Below are positions 1-14,100 of a DNA stretch of 64,000 nucleotides, piece after piece; position 1 is the stretch's first letter; each line of letters begins with the position of its first letter. Location of the stretch: contig OZ022576.1 in NCBI GenBank assembly GCA_963669155.1, positions 26,574,335 to 26,638,334 on the forward strand, read 5' to 3'. The DNA comes from Arbacia lixula. Its lineage: Eukaryota; Echinodermata; Echinoidea; Arbacioida; Arbaciidae. The notes under the pieces are model-generated. The model searched no databases, had not been told where the DNA came from, and was given only the letters and a program-made list of their open reading frames with translations. A program made the position numbers and the translations under genes.

Positions 1-167
1 TGTATGTTGGTTTTTTCCCCACTTTTCCCACCTTCTTTTGTAAATAAGCCTCTTCTCCCCACCCTTTTCATTAGTTTTATTAGTATTTTTATCATTAGTT
101 TCATTAGTTCATTAGTAGATTTAGTTAACCATGTTAATATCTAAAGTTGTTTAGTTATTTGTTTTAG

Positions 168-378
168 TACTCAAGTGTCTTTGTGTTCTACCTAAAAAGA
201 TATTTATTGTATTCATGTTTGTACTACATGTATTAAATCAGACTGGTCGTTTTTAATATATCATTGCCATGAGGGATGGCAATAACATATTAAAAACGAC
301 CAGTCTGATTTAATACATGTAGTACAAACATGAATACAATAAATATCTTTTTAGGTAGAACACAAAGACACTTGAGTA
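168..378. mobile_element. Palindromic MITE, about 211 bp, TA ends
   Basis: A near-perfect inverted repeat: TACTCAAGTGTCTTTGTG at the left is mirrored by CACAAAGACACTTGAGTA at the right. The arms are about 95 bp with a short loop near 268-278. The outermost TA on each side suggests a TA target duplication, as in Tc1/mariner-type elements. No coding capacity. Confidence 0.8.
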
Positions 379-424
379 AGCTATGCTTTCATAAGGTCTC
401 CTCGTCTTTCTATCTTCTCTCTGA

Positions 425-632
425 TGCAACATTTAAACTTGTTCCATATTACTGTTCCTTTATGTACACTGTTACTCGTTGTTAATCTGTAAAATTGTAT
501 CTGAAGAAAGACAAATAACCTTGAAACTTGCAACATTGCAACTTGCAACATAAAATGCAACATTTAAACTTGTTCCATATTACTGTTCCTTTGTGTACAC
601 TGTCACTAGTTGTTAATCTGTAAAATTGTATA
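425..632 (+). repeat. LINE 3'-tail fragments, two tandem partial copies
   Basis: Two similar blocks (about 430-545 and 555-632) share AACTTGTTCCATATTACTG and TTGTTAATCTGTAAAATTGT. The first ends in AAGACAAATAA followed by imperfect ACTTGCAAC repeats. The pattern fits the 3' end of a non-LTR element on the plus strand. The second block is interrupted at position 632 by a minus-strand LINE and resumes at about 1513. Confidence 0.55.
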
Positions 633-1512
633 TAATAATAATAATAAAATCATTTATAGAGCACAGAAACTATATTTATATATTCTACTGCGCTACAAGA
701 GCTTTTATATACACTTCTACTACGTAATGCTGTATAATTTTAAATCATGGTCAGAAGTAGATTAGGTCTGTGTTTAGAACAAATAGGTTTTCACCTTTGA
801 TTTAAAGCTGTCTAATGTTTAAGATTTCCTGATGTCTACAGGTAGTTTATTCCACAATCTAGGAGCTGCACAAAAGAATGATCGGTCACCTAGGGTTACT
901 TTTGTTCTGATTTGGGGGACTTGCAACAACGATGTGTCTTGTGTACTGCGGAGATTATGACCATGGGTTTGACATTTAAAATGCAGTAATTCATTAATGT
1001 ATCTAGGAGCCTGACCATTTAACGCTTTAAAGACTATCACCAACATCTTGAATTCAATTCTTTGGCGTACGGGCAGCCAGTGCAAGTCTCTTAACAATGG
1101 TGTAACATGGGCAAATTTTGGAAGATTACAAATCAATCTTGCACATGTATTTTGAACCCGCTGTAACTTTACTATCTGTGAGTCTGGTAATCCGTACAGT
1201 ACACTATTACAGTAATCTAATTTACTCGTAATGCATGCGTGAACTACACTTTTCATGCTATCTTGATCGAAATATTTACGAATGCGCCTCAGATTATAAA
1301 TCATGTAATATGCTGATTTACATACACTAGTAATTTGTGAATCCATGCTCAAATGGGTATCGAATAAGACTCCTAGGTTTCTTACGCTATGGGACGGTTT
1401 TATAACAGTGCCACGTACTGATATACCATTTGTCCGAAACTTGGATACTTGACGTGGAGTACCAATGACTAACAGCTCTGTTTTCTTATCATTCAACACC
1501 AATTTGTTTTGT
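633..1512 (-). mobile_element. 5'-truncated non-LTR retrotransposon (CR1/L2-like)
   Basis: An open frame of 227 codons (1502-819) encodes the C-terminal part of a reverse transcriptase: LNDKKTELLVIGTPRQ, SVRNLGVLFDTHLSMDSQI, YCNSVLYGLPDSQIVKLQRV, LHWLPVRQRIEFKM, APRLWNKLPVDIR. These strings are typical of the thumb and tail of CR1/L2-group LINEs. The 3' end has a GCGC-containing hairpin-like stretch and an (ATT)n tail at 633-650. The catalytic YADD region is absent, so the copy is 5'-truncated. It lies in or beyond the last visible intron of the TRPV gene. Confidence 0.85.
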
Positions 1513-1555
1513 ATCTGAAGAAAGACAAATAAACTTGAAACTTGAAACTTGAATG
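1513..1555 (+). repeat. Interrupted LINE 3' tail with (ACTTGAA)n
   Basis: TTGTATCTGAAGAAAGACAA continues the tail broken at 632, and it ends in three copies of AACTTGA. The shared TTGTAT on both sides of the minus-strand LINE is consistent with a target duplication from that insertion. Confidence 0.5.
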
Positions 1556-1816
1556 AAGCTGGGCTCCGTCTTTTGAAGAGTTACGATTGATCTGATTCAG
1601 TCGCAAGTCCAATGTTATATCTTATGCACGATTGATATCAATCACAAGCCAAGCTGCGATCAATCGCATCAAATTATCTTTATAAGACAGGGCCTTGGAT
1701 TGCACTTACATGCCAACTTCATGTAAGTCGATGCATACGCATTATTTGTTTTACTTTTTAGTTAACTTCAACTCACAAATACATGTAAGTGCTATGGTCG
1801 GTACATGCATACTTAC

Positions 1817-1917
1817 TCCGTAGCGGCCGAAGGTCATACAAAAAGTGGTTGCCATGGACTCGAACCAGTTTATGAAGTCGTCAATGGCTTGGTTACTGTC
1901 CACGGCGATGTGGAACA
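1817..1917 (-). CDS. TRPV channel coding exon 11 (pore helix)
   Basis: The exon runs from phase 1 to phase 0, with acceptor TTGACAG|TGTTCC and donor TACGGA|GTAAGT. It encodes [20 protein letters not shown] followed by YG. The F...TF.(M/L)T(F/I)G pattern is the pore helix and selectivity filter region. S6 must lie in a further exon left of position 1; none is visible between 1 and 1816. Confidence 0.85.
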
Positions 1918-2777
1918 CTGTCAACAACATTGAATAGACAATAGTGTGCAATCAATTAGTTTTATCAATGCTATAAGTATGACACGTGTATCATGTTATC
2001 AAACAAAATCAGAACGTCTCTGTTTTAATTTTTTTGTGCTGATATGTTAAGATTATATTAAATATACACTGTCCATACAAGATTATAAATTTATCATAAA
2101 ACAAAACATTGAAATGACCACTAAAATGTTGGTAGTGGAAAATGCTACATTTGGTTCGTCCCCATATCTATGAGAGTTTGATATTTGATTTAAGTCCACT
2201 ATTATCAAAATTAAAGTTGCAAATTTGTGGTTCTTGATATCAAATTAAGAAAAGCTTTACAAGGTATGTGGCGAAGGATCTTTCTTTATCATCGTAACGG
2301 GGAGACATCTTCATTTGTAGCACACACATTGAGAGGAGAAGGCAGGGGAAAGAAAAGCGGAGGGAGATAGTGTCATCGCCAATGTCTGGAACAAACAAAA
2401 GATGATAGATTATGACATATCTTTAAAGGCCATCTATTTGAACTTACCAGCCGAAAAAATGAGCACAAATGTGATGTAGAGGATGGAGAACTTAGCGATA
2501 TCACCAATGCACATACGCCCAAACATGACGACCAGGGGGCCCAGACTCCGATTGGCCCTAGAAATAATACACATTGAAAACACCACAAATCAGTAGTAAC
2601 AATTACAATATAACAGAGTGTCCTCTTATCTTTCTCTTTTATGTCTTCTTCTTATTCCTTGTCTCTGTCTTTCTTTTTATACGCCTTCTTTTCCTTCTCC
2701 AACATCTCCCTTTCTTTACCGAATAGGAATATTCCTATTGTCTATTTTTTTATGTGGGATAGTATATAGCTGCGTCT

Positions 2778-2863
<86 letters not shown>

Positions 2864-5800
2864 ACGCGCGCGCGTGTGTGTATATATGTGTGGTATCCCT
2901 CATCTGTTGACAATCTTGGTGTGGGACTGACCTGTAGAAATAGAGGAGATAAGTCCAGGACAGTGGAATGGCGATGATGACGAGGACGTCCTCGACGTCC
3001 TTGTACCCCGTGAATCGTAGCGGGATGCAGAGCAGGAATAGGATCGTGGCCAAGAGCATGAATCCCTTCTCGGGCAGCTCGATCTGGACATGCAAGAAAT
3101 GATGAAGGGAACAGAGAGCAATGTGAAGGACATATTCCGTAGAAGTATCAGCTTTGCGGTATTCATAAGCCGATACTTTTTAAAGGTGATATTCATAGGA
3201 AATAAAATCAAATAAATATAGTTTATTTTATAATTGAATGAGTTATTAAAGCAATGTATACAGCTAACATGCCACGAAAGTGTTCAGTTTTGTGTTTAAT
3301 GAAAGTAAAATTTTACTAAATTGACTCTCTTCCTGACCTACGAAATCGCCTCAGGGAAAGTGGCGTTGTGTGTACGTCACAGCCGGGATACGCTTCACAA
3401 TGACCATTGTGTATCACACCTGTTAATCCACTAGCAACTGCCATCACAATTTCATTAACAATGCATGATGCTTCTGGCGGAAAAGAAGCTGCGGATTGGC
3501 ATGTTTGATGCACAATAACGCTTCCCGTTTCTTACGTCAGACCTAAAGGCCGTTTCGGATGACAGTAGGGAAAATTTGTCCCCGAGAATACGGTGATTGT
3601 TTTCACCCTAATTTCGCTTTTTGGAAAGTGATATATTGTTTGAATGTCATCCGAGCTCATTGTATGGCTTATAAGCTTTCTGTAGATGAATATCTTCATA
3701 TTTTTGGATTTTCTATGAATATCACCTTTAATGGAACACTCGTGAACCATGAGCGCAATATTATAAGCAATGGAACGTCGAAAAGTTCAGTGAATTTATC
3801 ACGTAAGCACAATACCTGATGATTAAATTGTAATGCCAAACGAGGTAGCCTCTACATTGTTTGATATGGAATGCCTAATTCGTAATATCCGCAATATTAC
3901 AATATAATTTAAAGAAACGCAATTGCAATACATGTAGGCTTTACAGTATAGACAGTAATCAATCCGCTTAGAGCTAATGCCAACATACACAGAAGAGAGA
4001 CACTAATTAAGTACGCTATAATACATGTATAATTGAGATAGCGTACGGAGTTTGGCCCTCTAGTCATTTATCGTTCTCAACCGTAAAAAGGCGTGGGGAT
4101 AATTGCAATGACCCCTCACCCGAACATTGGATTTTTTCCCTCTCTTTAAAGATTACATTCAAAGTAACTACAAATACATGCAACTCTCAAATATATCTCC
4201 TATTATTCCTCTATTGAAGATATCTATTCTCTACCCCCCCCCAAAAAAAAAAAAACAACAACAACAACAACAACAAACAAACAAAAAATACACCTGTGAC
4301 ATGAAATCCCGACAAAAAATCCTGATATCATAATGATATCTTACCAGACTCAATGCGTAACTCTTAAAGGATCTTCTGGAGTAGACCTCTAGGCAGGATT
4401 CCAGGGTCCTCAGCACACAGATAGAGATGACCAAGCCCTCAGCCACATACTGCACCTGTGTGATGTAAAGCAAAGGGTGGACACCTCCTTGACTGGTGTC
4501 CTCATAATTAACCCTTTGCGTGCCAGACAAACGTCTTCTCTATGGCATTTGTGTGCATTATTGATGATTATTACACATACAAGCAACTTTTTTTTTAATT
4601 CAATAAAACCTTGTATTATTTATCCTTCCAGAGATTTGCTTGTAAACATGCAATATTGTTGGCATATTAGCTGGCCTATGTATTTTATGTTACCAGTATC
4701 AATGGGGAAAATGGGTGCATTACAATAGGATCATTCTCATTACAAAAAATCGCGAAGTTTCGGTGCGAAGTTAGAAAAATCGCGCTCTGAGTTGCGCAGT
4801 TTCGTGCGAAGTTTCGAACGGCTGTTGGTACGGTTGCTAGGCACCTTTCACCCTAACTTCTCGATTTTTTAAGTCCAATGAGAATGGCCCTAATATTCAA
4901 CTCTCGCCATTATTGCGCATGGGTTTGATTGCGCGCGGGCATTTTTAACATGCGCGAGGCACATTTGATACAGGTGAGGAAACCACTGTTTCTTTTTTTC
5001 TTTTTTTTTTGGGTTTAAATTGAACCCATTGCTGTTTTCGTGGAAAGTGGTTTGTATGCATAATAATGATAATATTGGATTTCTTCCGTGGTATATTTAG
5101 ATATATTGTATTCATCAGTATGAATATTGCACGAGTCGAATCATCAGTATGAATATTGCACGAGTCGAAGACTCGGGCATACTGATGAATGCAATATATC
5201 AGATATACCACTTACGTGCATCCAATATTATATAAAGAATTCCACTAAGTCGTCCGCATATATAACCGGTATAAAAGTGATATGGGGATGATGATAATAG
5301 TGTGTATGCGTTTCATGCCATAAAAGTATAATAATGTATCTTATGCTCAAACCACACCAACCCAAACATTTATTGAGGCATAAAGGTGTGCGGATGGGTG
5401 GCAACAAACTTGTATAAAATGCAATAATGCAACTGAAGACTCTTTTGTTGATAATAATCATTCCTCCACCCACCATCTCGATTATTACGACCCCTTCCCC
5501 TCCCTGCCACCTGTACTCAGTTTAGTACTTACGCCGAGTTGTGTTGTCATGGAGACCTCCTGGCCTACCATGATCTTCTTCCGGAGGATGGTCACTGTCA
5601 ACATCGCTATCAGCTGCACCAGGGTCACGATGAACTTCACCACCAGTCTTTTCTGAGAGGGAATAAGGGTTTCGAGGGGGTTAGAAACAATCTTGAGCCA
5701 CAATGATGAATACTTTTAATCCCCTCATATTTCATTAACATAACTGTTTGTGACAAGTCCGATAGTCATATAGCACATTTAGATCTTGATTGCATAACTT

Positions 5801-8800
5801 AATTACCGATCGAGCTTTTTCTAATATGATGATGGCGTTCATATTGATGTATGTTCCGTTTGAAACAATTATATTTTTTAGTTTGTGAAATTTTATTCTT
5901 TGGAGCACTATGTTTGGTTGGCCAACGTTAGCATCTCTGTAATTTCAAGAGTAATAATACTTCGTTGACAACGACGACTCCATATTGTTTTTATTTGTGA
6001 TGGTCATACGGAGGGCGGAATGGATTTAATTAGGTTGTTAGTGGGAGTTGAAATAAGAATGAAGGTGAATATGACGACGGTGATATCAAATACAATGAAA
6101 TAATAATAATATGATAGTCATGGTCCGGTTTAGAGCCGACAGTGAAATAAAAGAGGAAAAACTTGTTGACAAATAACACCACAAACCGACTATGACAAAT
6201 CAATTAAACTTAACATTATTTTAATCAGTTACTGAAAACTCTGGATATACATGATATACCATTCGACAATAATGACAAGCTGTATTGAGGTACACACTCT
6301 CAACGGGAAAAAGTTCTGAAAAATATCATTAATCCTAAATTTCAATAACAAAATCACGTGATAAGAACCAATTATTTATACGGACTAGATAAACCACACA
6401 CGCAAATCATACGGAATCACACCAACAACAAACACACGAAAACCTGGCGGTTCGCGGTCGGGGCCCCGTTTGAACAATGCTGCGTGGAACCAGGGATGTG
6501 TTATGGAAGGATATGAAGCAATTTTCTTCCTTTGAACCCATGTGCCAAGCCGCTGAAAAGTTATGTGTTCTCAACAGGTGCTGTTCGGGTGTTTGAACAA
6601 TTATGAACATGATTGTGTGGCAACGGCGAGAACAAAAGAAATGTACAGTCTCATTTCGCTTGTCCCGTTCTGTTAATGGCATTAATACTTCCATGAGCAT
6701 AACAGGTATCAGCAAACGCAAATAAACAAGTTTTTCAAGTGAAATATCTCTGTTTCACGCAAACACACACAAACGCCGTTAATGATAATACACAGCTTAA
6801 TATATCATTTTGAGAGTGGTTGAATTCCCCAAATGCACAAGTTGTCGGAAAGTGAAGAAATTGGTCAATTTTGTAAGTAATACAAATAGCTTTTATGTCC
6901 GATTTTTAATGATTCCTCAATACTTTTCGAAACAAAAGCAGAGTAAAGGATCTGTCATTATCTGCCGTTAACTTCCTTAAAGTTTGCAAACAAATTTGTC
7001 AAAAACAAAACGTCTACAGATAAATGGGAAATTAAAGAAATTTAAGAAATTTCAAAATCAGCTAAATGTCGGCTCGGCACATGGAACTTCAAAGCATTGT
7101 CATGATTATGGAATTCTTTTGACATTCATGAGCACGATTTAGAACCCATACAGATGTTTGCATATATTATGCTCGAGTTTCTGCTCCTTCGTAACACCTC
7201 CCTGGTGGAACTAACGAATGAAGACGCGCTTGACCTTCGATGATGCTGGCGACCTTGCGACGGGCGACTCCTCAACGAAGAAGGCGACGTGGTGACGTGG
7301 ACACGGATCAGGGACGCGTAATGTGACGTCAGTCCCGTACACAAACTCACCATAGGTGAGTTTTCCATATAAATTACAGCGAAGACACCTCTTCAAAACT
7401 TGTCAGCTACGATAAGGTAAATAATAATCGTTGACGGCTGCTTGTCTTCGGTTACACTTCAGTTACAGATTCAATTGTTGACGGCTGCTTATCTTCGGTG
7501 ACACTTCAGTGACAGATTCACCACGAACTAAAAAAAAAAAACCCACCGTACAGGTCGAAAGCAAAAGAAAGTCATGCCTTAACGTGTACAACGTACGGTA
7601 AAATACCTTGCCCAACGTATCGCCTCGGGCGTGGCACGGAGACGCTAGCGTGGGTACTACAAAAATAATTTACTAAACGTAACTGAAAAAGGTACCAGGA
7701 CAAATCCACGGGAACGAAAGTACTTAAACAGCGATACTTGAACATTTGCGATTAATTTGCATATAAATGAAAGGGTAAACTTAACATTCGATCACCCGTT
7801 TAAAAAATGTGGTACACCTGTACCGGCTTTTACCCGGGCATGAAAATGAAACAAATTGGGATGCCTTTTACTGGACAATAGTAACCATGGTAGACAATAA
7901 AATAAATGGAAATTTCAAGCCTACCTGTGACAATGAGCTTATTTACCCTCGATATCATCATCAGTGTGAACACTGCTTTTCAAAAGGGCCTGGATGAGTT
8001 ACCCCAGTCACTGAATTCTCTCCTAGGTACGAAGCAACTATGTGGAGTAACTATGTCGAGCTGAAAAACATGAGTGACAGTTCCTGCCGGGTTCGAAACA
8101 TATACCCTTCTGATCGATAGTCAAATGAACCATCTACTACCCCACGCCATTCCCAAACGCCAACTGAAAACGGCAATGCCAATGGTGACAGTCATGGCAC
8201 GATCATGATACACAAACAAGTGCAGCGCATTAATTCTTAAAGCATTATTGCACCAATAACACACGCAAGTCCTATAGAGAAGCCCGTGGACTGTCATGCA
8301 AAGGGTTAAATACAAACGAACGAGACGTTACGAACCCTGGCGTATCGCTGCCATTTCTCCTGCAGAAGAAAGTCAACGACCTGGACCTCCAGCATCTTCA
8401 GATGCTGAGCCTGGCCGCATCGTACTATTGTCATCAGCGCGGAACTCTCGTCTGTACGAAGGGAGAATGAAAGGAGAGGAATTTACCTGTAGAATACCTT
8501 CTTCAGAGATGTGCTAAAAATTGAATGGGGCGTCAAATGAACGAATAATATTAATGTTTATTTGTTTTAATTTTAAAACGTATTACTAATATATTAGCAT
8601 TATATCATTCTGGGGAGAAGCCTCCGATAGGTCAAAGGTCTCTGTTTCTCCCTCCACACTTTAAGTGTTTGTTTCTTGCTGATGCAAATTATGTTTTCAT
8701 GTTTGTCAAATGTTTCGTGTTATTTTCTACCAATGTGGTATTAGATGTAATTAAAGTTTGTGGCAAATGAATTACACAAAAGGAAAGTGACAAATGTTAA

Positions 8801-10275
8801 AACAGTGGGGGAGGGGGGGGGGTACTTGACCCCCCCCCCCCCCCCCCCGTCGAATAGCAAGGCCCGTGTCTTTATCCTTCCTTTAGTATTTGCGTTCTTT
8901 CAAGCGAAACGACCCGCTCGAATTATGTCATTTTTTGTTTGTTAATATATTTTCCTCACTTGTGCCAGAGAACTTCATGCTAATTGTTCTTACTGACTAA
9001 TTTGTCCTTATTTTGTCTCCCAACAATAATCTAACAGGTGGAAATAAGGGGGGAAACAGGCTAATGCTTGCTCGTTTTGGGTTGATTATCGATGACTCCA
9101 CGCCCATTCCACAGATCGGTCCACCACCAACGCTGTAGCGTGATCAGCCTATTTCCGTTCTGCCCGATTTACGGCGCATCCTCTTTACTCTGATGGTAAA
9201 ATACGCGTGACGGCCTCTTTCCCTTCCCCTGATGGATTAGATGCACTCCGTAAGCGATTGGACGTAAAGTGCTCCTCATCATTATCATGTTCGTAACGAT
9301 TGCCTTAACTCTTTATGCACCATTAATTAATTCTTGGCGACAATAATACACATAAACCAAGTAGAACGATTTATCATCTGGCGCACCAAGGGTTAATGGT
9401 TAAGTATGCTCTACATTGAGATGAGATAATAATGGTAAAGGGTTTTAGCGGTAAGATTGATAAGGGACCGGGAGAAGGGCAGAACGGTTCTTCCGCCATC
9501 ATGGGTTCCGGTCATGTTTGATTTGAACGACTACTAGTATGTCGTTTTAAAAATATGACCTGTGGTCACAGCAGGACGACACTACCATAATTACGGGTCC
9601 TGTAATGTGTACCATTACTATCCGTTTTCAATGTTATAATTATTTGTACATGTAATAACGAACATTCCACAAAGCAGCTTTTAATCTAATCTGGTACATG
9701 AAGGGTTAATTATTATGGGAAAAGGGCAAACTACTGAACTCATTAATGTTCTTGATTGAAGGAACATTACTTGGGACTCAAAATGCGCTGATCATGCTAA
9801 TTGAATGGATTATTTTCACATTGGTATTCAGCAACAAACTTGCGTATCGACCGCAAACCACGCAAGAGGCAATATTCAGGAAATAAGGTAGATCTGTAAA
9901 ACGGGATGATTGATTTTGACATTGTAACATTGTATTGTGTGGCGCTTCATGTTATGAAATACTTCGACACAATTATCATTCACAGTAGCATGCCTTCCCC
10001 GGGGGCCATATAGAGAACATCGTGAGCAGGCACCAAAGGGGTGCTTAAAACATTTCAAATGAGATTGCTTCTCTTGAGGGATTCGGGTGTTTCTTTGTTA
10101 CATTGATAATCATCGTTGAGAACTACAGCCCTACATCATAATCATTTTTCATTTTCATTTAAGGTAATGGTTAGAAGTGGTAAAGACTACGTGACTATTC
10201 ATCAATGTAGTGATGTTATGTCAAGACTATGGGTCCCATTCTTGTTTGATTACAGCATTCCGGGCAGAAATCGCA

Positions 10276-10343
<68 letters not shown>

Positions 10344-10350
10344 CTACTAC

Positions 10351-10400
<50 letters not shown>

Positions 10401-10479
10401 CTACTACTCCTACTACTCCTACTACTCCTCCTCCTCCTCCTACTACTACTCCTACTACTACTACTACTACTCCTACTAC

Positions 10480-10513
<34 letters not shown>

Positions 10514-10521
10514 CCTACTAC

Positions 10522-10586
<65 letters not shown>

Positions 10587-10593
10587 CTACTAC

Positions 10594-10637
<44 letters not shown>

Positions 10638-10691
10638 CTACTACTCCTACTACTCCTACTACTCCTCCTCCTCCTCCTACTACTACTCCTT

Positions 10692-10736
<45 letters not shown>

Positions 10737-10869
10737 CTACTACTCCTACTACTCCTACTACTATTCTTCCACCATGACTACTACTCCTACTACTCCTACT
10801 ACTCCTACTACTCCTACTACTCCTACTACTCCTACTACTATTCTTCCACCATGACTACTACTACTACTG

Positions 10870-10930
<61 letters not shown>

Positions 10931-10971
10931 CACTACTACCACTACTACCACTACTACCACTACTACCACTA

Positions 10972-11028
<57 letters not shown>

Positions 11029-11139
11029 CTACTACTCCTACTCCTCCTACTCCTCCTACTACTCCTACTACTACTCCTACTACTCCTACTACTCCTATTT
11101 CTACTACTCCTACTACTCCTACTACTCCTCCTCCTCCTC

Positions 11140-11186
<47 letters not shown>

Positions 11187-14100
11187 GCTACTACTACTAC
11201 TACTACTCCCTACCTTCAAAACGTAATGTGTGACCCCCCCCCCCCCCCACACACACACACACACACATACTTACTGAGCTCCCCATTGGACCCAATGGAG
11301 TCCAGCCCAGGGAGGGGGTAAGCCACATAGGAGAGGGGTCCGTAGGTCCACTGCCGCTGGCTGCCCAGGTCGAGCAGGGTATCGAAGAGGGCGCAGCGGC
11401 CTAGTCGAAAGGACAGCTCTAGTGGGGTGAGTCCGTTGTTGTTCCGGTGCTCGATGCTCGCTGGCATGATACCGTGCCGGACTACATGGGTTAGCATCTC
11501 CTGTGTATGAGTCAAGTGTATAGGGTGATTCTGATTCTTAGAGGCACCGAATGCTGTAGAATTGTTAACGACTTAGGAATATTCATTTATATATTCAGTT
11601 ATAGCTCTTTTATTTCTGTATGATTACGTATGTATCTATTCATTTGTTTCTCAACATACACGGTACATTCCTAATTATTCACTCTTTCTCTCTATTTATC
11701 CACACATTATCTAATGACTTTAACGTATTCATCACAATTTTATATCCCCTTTCCACCTTCGTATCTTTCTTTCTGTCTGAATGTCTCTCCCTCTCTTGTA
11801 GAAGTGGATGGTGCGGACCCCGGGCCACTAAGTTTCAACAACCACTAGAAGAAGAAATAGTAGCAGCAATACCGCCTGCCTACCCGTTGGTTGTTAATGA
11901 CGACCATGTGGAGCACTGTGTTGCCATACGAGTCCTGGTCATCCGGGTTGACCCTTCCCCTGATCGCCATCTCGCCCTTCCTCTCCACACGGATGCTCTC
12001 CTCGACCAGGTAGTCGTAGATGGCCTTATCACCCAGGCTGGCGGCGAAGGCCAGGGGGAACTCCCCGAAGTACGCCTGGCCACGCCCCTCCAGCTCCTCA
12101 TCCTTGTCGCGAACCCCTGGGTTTTGTCGAGTAGGAAATGTGAAAACAATATCGAGTTTTTTCCTTTCTTATCAATTTCCCAAACTCACTTCATGTGACT
12201 TTGACAGACTTTCCGTTAAGCTTTGATGTTGCATATGTGTACTCGTGTGTTCCCTATTTTGATTACTAAACGAGACACAATTTCCTCATAGAGCTGCGTG
12301 CACAGCAAGCACATGCTGTAGCTCTTGTGTATTTCATGTCATTTAACTCATACATCTTCTTTTGCATGGTAATGTAAATATACATATTGGGATGTACATA
12401 TAATATCGTTTTACTGTTGTAAATCATTACATTTATGTGCAACCATTTTCGGGATTTTGTAACTGAGTTTTGGAAATATGGATATATTGCCAAATTTATA
12501 AAATCTAATCGAAATCCTGCCCCATGGAAGAAACGATGGGACATTGTTTCGTATAACGTCATGGAAGTCGAATGGGCACGGAAAATGCTTTTTTAATATT
12601 TCTACTATCCACGTCATTTTTATATTTTCTACACATCAGCTGTGAGAATGATTTCACTCATTTTATGGATGACAAAAAAGACCCTTTACACAACCCATTG
12701 GTCATGATCGAACGAACATTATTTGTTTCCGTTCATGACGTTTCTTTATTTGTAAATGTACAGTATTTATGGTTGAGATTAATCATACATCTAAAAGTGT
12801 ATATTACAGATGCAATTCCCTTGTCATTGGTGAAAGACAACACGAGCTCAATGATATGTGACCAAAGATGACGAATGGATATTGTAATTATGGCCAATTG
12901 CCAAATACATTCTACTTGACTTGTAGTATTTCCCTAATGCTTTTAGTGACAGAGAGGCGCCGATCCCAACTGATGCTATTCATTATTTAGGGGGATGATA
13001 ACGCGTAACTTGTTACGATGCCCTCGCTGATGAAGGGATCGATGCATTCCACTCAAATCATCCGTTGCGCAGTTCCCGGTGAATCTTACGCAGTCATGAG
13101 CGGATCTACAAAATTATATAACAGTCCGTAATCGTTATCAGTTTTACACCTTACATTTGATTATCAAACAAATGTTTTCAATTTGGCGTGGAAATTTGAA
13201 TTGAATCGATCGTCGATCGTTACCATCGCTGAGACTCCTGGCGGGGCGGAAGAACCGGCCGGTGGCCCGCTGGTTGAGGATGGCTCCTGATCGACACAGG
13301 GCCTTCACGGAGTGGAGGTCGTGGTTCACGATGGCGATATGGAGGCACGACTCGCCTGCACGAAGAGGACGTCGAGATATTTAGGGATGAAAGATATTAG
13401 GGTTGTGCATAATGATTATGTTTACGTTATTATCTTGTTATTTCTGTATTTTTTCCTATTCATTTTTGTCATTAAAAAAATAATTTTATTGTTAGGAGGA
13501 GGATAGGGGGGGATGCACAGGAATGTTGTATGGTATATAGTAAGAGAATATAGTAACTCATAGAAGGAGGATTTCCACAAGCGTCGATGACTAATTGAAA
13601 TAATGGGCTTATGATATAAGTCAGACATGAATACTAGCGTATGATACAGGCTGACAGAGCGGGGGGGGGGGGGGGATGGGGTATAGAGGAAAAAAGAGAG
13701 GGAAAGTGAGATAGGGAGAGAGATATAGAGAAAGTTAGAGGGAGAGAGAGAGAGAGAGAGAGAGTAAAATGAGCCTCTTCTATCTTTATGTACCGAAGTA
13801 CTCAAATCCCTCGTAGACGTCAAGAGATAACTTGGGGTAGATACTGAGGAGGTGGTCTGCGATGGCGAGATGGACCTCCGTGTTGTTCAGGTAGCAGAGA
13901 TGAAGGATGGTTTCACCGACCTCTCCTCGCTGTCGGATGTCCCAACACGCCTCGTGCTCCTCGTACACGCAGTCATTGAACTCCGTGGCGAACCACCGGT
14001 CGACCTCGCGAAGCAGGTCTTGGGCGCGGTAGCGACCTGAATCGACCTGGGGTGAATATTGCGAGAAAAGAGAGGTCAAAATATGGGAGACAAAGGAAGG

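Noticed and set aside
7126-7400. GC-richer minus-strand open frames between TRPV exons 6 and 7
   Set aside because: They do not resemble any TRPV segment, the phases of the flanking exons join without them, and part lies inside the CAGGGA element.
10116-11321. 401-codon open frame on the plus strand rich in Leu, Tyr and Thr
   Set aside because: It is the translation of a (TAC)n trinucleotide array in an intron; every frame of such a repeat without TAG stays open.
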